Positions 1 to 6,900 of a stretch of DNA of 10,159 nt are shown here, piece by piece. The translations under genes and the position numbers were made by a program. Source of the stretch: Phoronis ovalis (Eukaryota > Phoronida > Phoronidae); assembly GCA_028565635.1 (NCBI GenBank), contig JAOXYB010046314.1:1-10159 (forward strand), in the 5' to 3' direction. The first letter of the stretch is position 1, and every line of letters begins with the position of its first letter. Below the pieces are notes generated by a model. It searched no databases. It saw only the letters and a program-made list of their open reading frames with translations, and had not been told where the DNA came from.

Positions 1-172
1 TATGACAAAAGGAATGTGATATATCTCGCTTATTGAAATATTTGTCATGCTAAAGCAGCACAGAGTCTTTCATTAGAATTTAGCCACTGAAATTTTTTAT
101 TGACCCATTTTTGGCTTGTCTATTATTAAGTTCAACCCTGTGTAGGTTTACAGCTGTTGTGTTCTGTTTCAG
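1..172 (+). other. 3' end of the upstream intron
   Basis: This A+T-rich sequence has no supported reading frame. It ends in a pyrimidine-rich acceptor (TTCTGTTTCAG, AG at 171-172). The downstream exon begins two bases into a codon, so this is a phase 1 intron whose donor lies left of the window. A reading frame that runs through the acceptor from 157 is fortuitous and should not be taken as the protein start. Confidence 0.85.
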
Positions 173-925
173 GTCATCCTTCATTATCAGGAGCTAGCTC
201 ACAGTCATCATCTAGGCTTTCAACAGAAAGTTTAACAGAGTTGATAAATGACAAAGATGCCTTGCCTCACTTTATACAGTATATGGACTCACGACATGCC
301 ATACACCTCATCAAGTTTTGGTTAGATGCCGAAAGTTTTCAGGCTGCAACATGGAGTAGGATTCGTACACATTCAATGACAACTGTCAGTCGAAGTTGTG
401 TCAATTCCCATTCCAAACAAGATTCTAACAATGCAAATCTAAATGGATCATTGAAAGACGTAGCGTCTGCTTCTAGTCAAAATTTAGAAAATAATGCAAC
501 TGAGGTAACGGGTGACAGTTCTCACTCTGTGTCTGTGAATGAAGGAGTCAGCTCAAACTCTACTAAAAGTAGGGTACAAAATGTGCAAAACATTGGTAAT
601 ACAAACAATGCAATAAATGTCGAGCATAATACCACCGAGGAACTGTTTAAATCTAATTCATCATCATCTAATTCTTTATTATCAACAGATTTGTCATCGT
701 CAATGTCATTACATGCTTCATCATCAAGTAAATTGTCTAGTGATTGTAACAAAAATACTGTAGTCACAAAAAGAGATCGATCTCATCAGAAAATTGATAA
801 TGGTGCTAATGAAAATAGACTTTCTGGTGATGTCAGTAAGTCGGTATCCTCTGAAAGGCATTCAAGAACTACTTGGTATGTTGATACAGAACTTGAAGAC
901 GAGTTTGCCCAAAAACTCAGAAAAA
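173..925 (+). CDS. AKAP10: AKAP10 window exon 1: start of RGS-A plus Ser/Asn-rich insert
   Basis: This large exon begins with the last two bases of a codon and ends with one base (donor AAAAA|GTAAGT). Residues ~30-66 hold the first helices of RGS-A: LPHFIQYMDS, then IKFWLDAESF, then TTWSRIR-like ATWSRIRTHS, each close to the vertebrate sequence. From ~70 the sequence becomes a low-complexity Ser/Asn/Thr-rich stretch with runs such as SNSSSSNSLLSTDLSSS. It returns to charged, helix-like sequence at EDEFAQKLRKS, which leads into the next exon. Vertebrate D-AKAP2 also has an insertion in RGS-A; the one here (~175 residues) looks longer. The insert is probably disordered. A strong internal GTAAGT at 836 could act as an alternative donor. 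Confidence 0.93.
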
Positions 926-3900
926 GTAAGTACTGTTTTATGCAAATTTTCAGATATCCTGAGACTTAAAGAGTATAAGGGCTATCAAGCTTTAATTACA
1001 GGTTAAAAAAGCTAAAATTATTAGCAAGCTACTTTTTGGAAGCAAAAAGAACCAGTCTTGTAGTTAATTTTAATGGAATGACCCTGACCTTCTGCTAACT
1101 TTGTTGCTTGAATAATGATGGAGTAATTAGTGAAGTTAGTGATAACTGTATGCTATGAATTAATTTTAACATATGAGTACCTAATTTACTCTATAGTCGT
1201 GCATTTTGTTTTTGGCAAGGTATGTTAGTACAGTTATGGATTCTAGCTTTAATCATAATTTCTTTAGTACAAGTTAAAAGGCATTAAAACATTTTTGCTC
1301 TTGCTATTATTGGATTCAAATTATAAAAGGATTATTTGATACATCTGTGTGCTGTTGTATACTCATAATTTTCCACCAGGAAAATCTGTATATTTAGTGG
1401 GTTTTTTTCAAGAGCTTCTAAATAGGAACAAAGCTCTATTATATTTGCAAAATTGTATAAATCATTTCTACCATCTCTGAGCTTCTCTCACAGTGGTGCA
1501 GAATACTGTGTATGTTTTACAGGTATAGAAAGAGATGCAGTCAGTATCTACTCCAAATATATTGCGTTAGATTGTCAACATCCAATTGGTATATCAGATG
1601 ACTTAAGAAATTGTACAATACGTAAGTATTATTGCAAGACTGTAAAAACTATTCAAGTGCTTTGTCATTGACCATAAAAAGCGATAAAATCAGTAGAGTA
1701 AACAATCATAAGAATTGGATACAATAAACAAAACTAAAAGTAGCACTCGCACTAGAAACAGATTTGAAGAAAGCAAATAGTCAGAGACACTAACTATAAA
1801 TGGAAGAGTGGTAGCCATCTTTTCCATGCACAGTAAACAAAACTACAAGTAGCCCTCACACTTTAGAAACAAATCTGAAGAAACCAAATAGTCAAGGATA
1901 CTAGATATAAATGAAAGAATGGCAGCTGTCTTTTCCATAAACAAGACTAAGAGTAGTACTCGTACTTTAGAAACAAATCTGAAGCAATCATATAGTCAGA
2001 GATGCTATAGTTTATGTCATAGTTTTTTAAGCCTCATATTTCATTGCATTTTACAGAGAAAAATTATCCGTATATTTTAGTAAGCCAAAGTGAAAACAAA
2101 ATATTTACCATTCTAAATTTGTGAATTTACGAATTTTCTAATGAGAGCACTTTCTAAAGAAAATTATTTTTTGAAATTTCATGTTAAATAGCCACCTGCA
2201 TTATTGGTGACAATGCGCCACCTACATTCAGCCCGTTTGGATTCGTATTCTTTTCTTAAATAGTTTAATCAACATATGAACTGGGCAATTAGCAGACACC
2301 AACTGGAAACATGACTGAGCTTTTTGGAATACTATTGAGCCGTACACAATAGAACGGGTATGATGTAACATGTTAAGCTGTTAGATGGTGTGTCAATTTA
2401 TTCATACAAAAGGGGCAACATGATTAAGTTAAGATGTTTGAGAGGTTTGAGTTACAGCTGGTTTATATTTTACATGATCACTAACACTTTTTGTAGTTTA
2501 CAAATAAAGAAACATTGTTTAGAACGTTTATAAATAAAGAAACATTGTTTAGAACGTTTATAAATAAAGAAACATTGTTTAGAACGTTTATAAATAGGAA
2601 TGATATCTTACTGAGTCTTTTTTGGAGTGTCGATTGACTATGCAAAAATAAGGCTTCCTTAACTTTGGAAATTATCCTAATTAACCTAATTTCTTTTAGT
2701 TTAAGTGAATGAAATGTAGGTGGTGCACTGTCGCGCATATTTTGGAAGGCAATTTAACATAGGATTTTATAAAATATTTTTCACAAAATATTCCATCATT
2801 ACAAAATTCACAAATTTAGAATGGTAATATTCCGTTTTAACTTTGGCTTTACTTAAATACACCGGTAATAATTTTTCTCGGCAATAGGTTATCAGATAGA
2901 TGGTTCAAAGTCTTTAGTCATAAATGAAAGAGCGGCAGCTATCTCCTCCATAGTCAGAGATGCTGCTATAAATGAAAGAGTGGCAGCCATTAGTTCCATG
3001 CACAATAAAATAATAAAAGGTTACATACATTACTTGTATTACCCTTATGCATAATAGTTGTATTGTCTCCTGTAGATATTAATTAGGATGATATTAAAAT
3101 ATATTTACAGATAAAATATGCAAAGAAGACGGCCAAGTAGATCCACGATGTTTTGTTATTTGTCAAGAATTTGTGTTTGACATCATGAAAAATGAGTAAG
3201 TGATATAATTTCTGATCTTTGCTATAGAGATAAAGAAAAAATCAGTGTTCAGTTTTGCAAAGCATACCTTGTCCACTTTTAAAGTCATGCTGTCTGTGGT
3301 TATCCTCGATATTCTCTCTTTTATCATCTATAAGGTCATCCTCAATGCTAAATGTTGCGACTGAATTTGTAATTTATGAAAAGTGCAGCAGACACATTGC
3401 GTACAGGGTTACGTACAGTAGGCAGCAGTATATAAGTGTATCGGTAATACCTAAAAGTTGTTCCTTTCCTACTTGCTGGATTAATATTGTTTTGCTTGTA
3501 TTACAGTTACTTTCCTGGTTTCCTTGGAAGTGCATATCATCGCAAGTACCAAATTGATGTATTAACAAGTGGGAATGTGTGTCTAGCTGATATAATGTAC
3601 AACGATACTGCTATGTTTTATTTCATGGAAGTAAGTTTTCAAGTTGTACCGTAGATATTTGATGTATTAATGAAAGTGTGTTCATTATTGTGAAAGTGTG
3701 TTGTGTGAGCTCTTCAATCTATTGGTGATAGTTTCTTACAAAAAAGGAGTTTTATTTCTACATAAGTGTAAATTGACAAATATTTTGTGCTGTTTCTTAG
3801 CCACACTTGTCATGTGAGACCAGTTATTTCTCAATACAGTTGTTTTGCTGCTATTGTTTTTTTTTACCTAAAGGTACGATATCTACAGCCCAGCAACTGT

Positions 3901-6900
3901 TTTTATACTTAATATAATGTTTATTATTAAGTATGAATTTGTATAATATGATGTTTAAACCAAAAGGCAGATTGACCAAATTGACAATAGAATAAACCAT
4001 TCCCTTGCTGATCCAAACATTTTGGTGAAAATACAATGAATTCATTCTCAAAATGTGACATGCTGGAAGGAAATGCTTGGTCCCACAATATTCCACACAG
4101 TGCTCGCAGAGGTCTTCTGCATATCAGTGCAAACTGTAAAAAGCAAGTTTATGATTGAGATGTGATACATATCGTTAACTGTTTATAGTTCATGGAACAA
4201 GAAGGTGCTATGGATCTAATCCAGTTCTGGTTAGCTGTTGATATCTTTCAACAACACCTCATTGACATGCAAGGCAGCTATGATGGAATGGAAGCCCAAA
4301 CAGATGCAATGGTTATTTATGACAAGTAAGGACAATCATGCAGTTCTCCGGACATTCACATGATTAATTCACAAAACAGGACACTGTGGGTTTGATTGAA
4401 TTTGTGTCTACTAATGCATCTGATGCAAATGGACCTTTTCAAAAACTGTGGCTGTATGCTTTATAACATGCATAATTTGTAATGATAGTTGTTGCTTCGG
4501 AGTTGCCTGTAGTTTTTCTCTTTATGCGATTTTCATCATAGGAAACTTTCAGAAACTTAATTGCAACCATCTATTGGGGCTCTACCTTACTAAAGCAGTA
4601 GTATTATGAAAGTCACTCCTTGGCATCTAATACAGTATGGATTTGTACTTGAGGATTAACTTCATTGAATGGTCATGCGTTGCAGAGTGTTGTAGCATAA
4701 CAATAATTTATATTTTTCCTGCTGTTTTATCTTTGTAGGTATTTTTCCCTGCAAGCCAGTAGTCCACTAGGATTTGAAGATAGTGCAAGATTTGAAGTGG
4801 AATCGAACATTTGCCAAGAGGGTGGACCGCTTCCTGATTGTTTCCTCACACCGAAGAAAATTGTTTTAAGCACAATAGACCAGGTATACATACTACATCA
4901 GAAATGTTTACTTTTGTAGGAAAATAATGAAATCCGAAGTACAGCTTGCTTTTCACAGAAGTGTGTCAGAAGAGACGTGTTGTTATTGAATTTGTTCACA
5001 TGATGTTACAGATGCTTTCATTTATATTTCTTGGCAGAACATTTATAATAAGAGTAACACTGTTTTTCTCTTTTAAAAGCAAAGACAGACAAAAACTGGT
5101 GACACTGTTTAATTAATTTGGAGCCCATGACATAAGTTATCTCATATGATTTTTTAAAAAATTAATCCAACTTTCATGAAATGCACAACATAGTCGCTGT
5201 TGATGAAATCTATCGAATAGCATAAGTATATACTTTATACTCAGTATTTTATTTGTATTCTTATTTTTTCCATTTCAAAGTCCAATGAGACATTTTGCAT
5301 GGCAATACATAAGAAAATGACTCTTTTGCTAAATTAATCGTATTATTCCTATGTGTGCATTTCACTAAAAACTTTCAAACATGGTGAAATGTTTAGCTTT
5401 CAAAGTTACTTGAAACATAATAAATATGATTAAGCAAGTTGTCTGTTGATGTTTTTGAACTTCTATATCAGCATGCTGACCCTATATGTGAGATAATCTT
5501 TTAGGTGTATTTTCAACAATTTATACAGAGTGACTTATATTACAAATATCTGTCTGAAATGATCATCACAGTGCAAAATGCTCAAGATACTCTCCGTCCA
5601 GGAAAAAAAAGAGCAGGTATTGTAGAATAATGTTACCACTACAGGGGGTAACTAATAGTGCATTGCAATACCCACATACATGTAGGGCAATTGTTAATTG
5701 GGGGATACTCAGCAATGCCACAGGAAATTAGAACTAACCCTAACACAGAAGTCTCCAGACTGTGTAGGACTAGTCATGGCGTAGGTAATAAAACATGCTG
5801 TTTTGATTGAAGTAAACGAAACAGGACTTACCGTTTCACTACTGTCAGTCAGTTTTTCTTATAATAAGTGATCCAGCTTTGGAATGTTTGTTGTGAATTT
5901 CTTAATTTTCAATGAAGTTTTAAGGAAGAGCAGTGCACTAATAATTATTGGCCATACAATTTTTTTTTTTGGTTAATATATAATTTTCAATGATGAATGG
6001 AATTTTATAGTACAGAAACAAATCATACGTGCAATCTTAATCCTGGTTTCTCACACTTTAACAGGATCTGAAGATTCTGATTCTCGAAGTCTTGGAAGTC
6101 AGAGCACAGGAAGCGAAAATGTACCAGTCAGTGCTAAAAACACTCTACTTGCTTCTGATTCAGCATCCAATCCTCAAGTTCGCAAGGTCATGGACAAATT
6201 GGAAGACCTGTGCATTAACAGTTTGGATATGAATCCGGAAACACCATTATGGACCAGAGATCAAGCAGGGTAGATGTTTCAATATGTTTTTGTAAAGACT
6301 ATCAACACCAGTCTTCATTATGTATTCATATTTTAAATACAGTTTTTGTATTTTCAAATTTTCAAAGTTTATTCCTTACATATCCTATTGCCATTACAAA
6401 TAAGCAGTTCATAAGGAACATAAGTGGGAAAAACTAAACTTACACAAGTATGAAATGATAACAAAACATAAACTTGCATAAGCGTGAGAATTGCAAAATC
6501 CACTTTTACACAAAACTACTGTTTCATAATTGTTACAATTTTTTTAACCATGCTGCATTTACTTAATTTTAGTTTCTGTTATCATTTCAAACTTATATAA
6601 GCTTGGTTTTTCCCAGTTATGCAAATTTAGTTGTATCACATAAACACAGAAACTTGACTCGTATATGTGTTATTAGGTTAATAATCTGAAGTTAAACTTT
6701 CATGAAAACACAAGATCGATTTATTTCTTATAAATTTGCATATTTTTAATTATGCAAGTGTTTTTTTTTGTAATTATATCACACTTACATAAGTTTATTT
6801 TTTGTTATCAATTTAGTTTTTCCAACTTGATGCAAAATTAGTTGTATATGTAAGCAAACAGTTTACTTTTTATACAAATTTCTGTCACATTCCTATAGAC

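Larger units (their letters stand above)
2056..2879. mobile_element. Non-autonomous DNA-transposon-like element with ~170 bp terminal inverted repeats
   Basis: The sequence at 2056-2228 matches the reverse complement of 2713-2879. Shared blocks in the same order are GAGAAAAATTAT at the outer end, then AGCCAAAGT, then CCATTCTAAATTTGTGAATT, then ATGTTAAAT, then CCACCTACATT at the inner end. The arms have diverged by indels and substitutions. The ~480 bp interior has no transposase-like frame, so it would be a MITE or foldback-type element moved in trans. No clean target-site duplication could be seen, so the exact ends and superfamily are uncertain. Confidence 0.8.
1622..3110 (+). other. Intron 2 (phase 1), repeat-rich
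   Basis: The intron runs from donor GTAAGT at 1622 to acceptor ATATTTACAG at 3110. It is the longest intron in the window (1489 nt). Its length is largely explained by a ~105-110 bp tandem array, an element with long inverted termini and a 30-bp tandem repeat inside that element, each listed separately. A reverse-strand open frame across 2481-2738 only reflects the 30-bp repeat, whose length is a multiple of three. Confidence 0.9.

Noticed and set aside
522-767. Reverse-strand open frame over the Ser-rich exon
   Set aside because: It is the antisense shadow of TCA/TCT-rich codons, which read as Asp/Glu-rich sequence on the other strand.
157-969. Open frame taken as one complete 270-residue protein
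   Set aside because: It starts at a non-ATG codon inside the upstream intron and reads past the donor at 926 into intron 1. The true coding part is 173-925.
2481-2738. Reverse-strand protein with repeated 10-residue units
   Set aside because: The repeat is produced by the 30-bp tandem DNA repeat inside an intron; there is no domain or homology.
2890-2912. GGTTCAAAGTC-like sequence as a tRNA/SINE B box
   Set aside because: No A box at the proper distance, no fold and no A-rich tail were found.
3255-3557. Open frame on + strand across intron 3 into exon 4
   Set aside because: It enters exon 4 in the wrong frame relative to the conserved KYQIDVLTSG reading.
3851-4096. Reverse-strand 81-residue open frame in intron 4
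   Set aside because: It has no recognisable domain and no supporting signals, and it is within the length expected by chance.
5731-5746. CTAACCCTAAC resembling an interstitial telomeric repeat
   Set aside because: Only about one and a half units of the motif are present, which is too short to call.
6249-6437. 62-residue + strand open frame over the end of exon 8
   Set aside because: It uses a different frame from the AKAP10 coding frame and is otherwise intronic.
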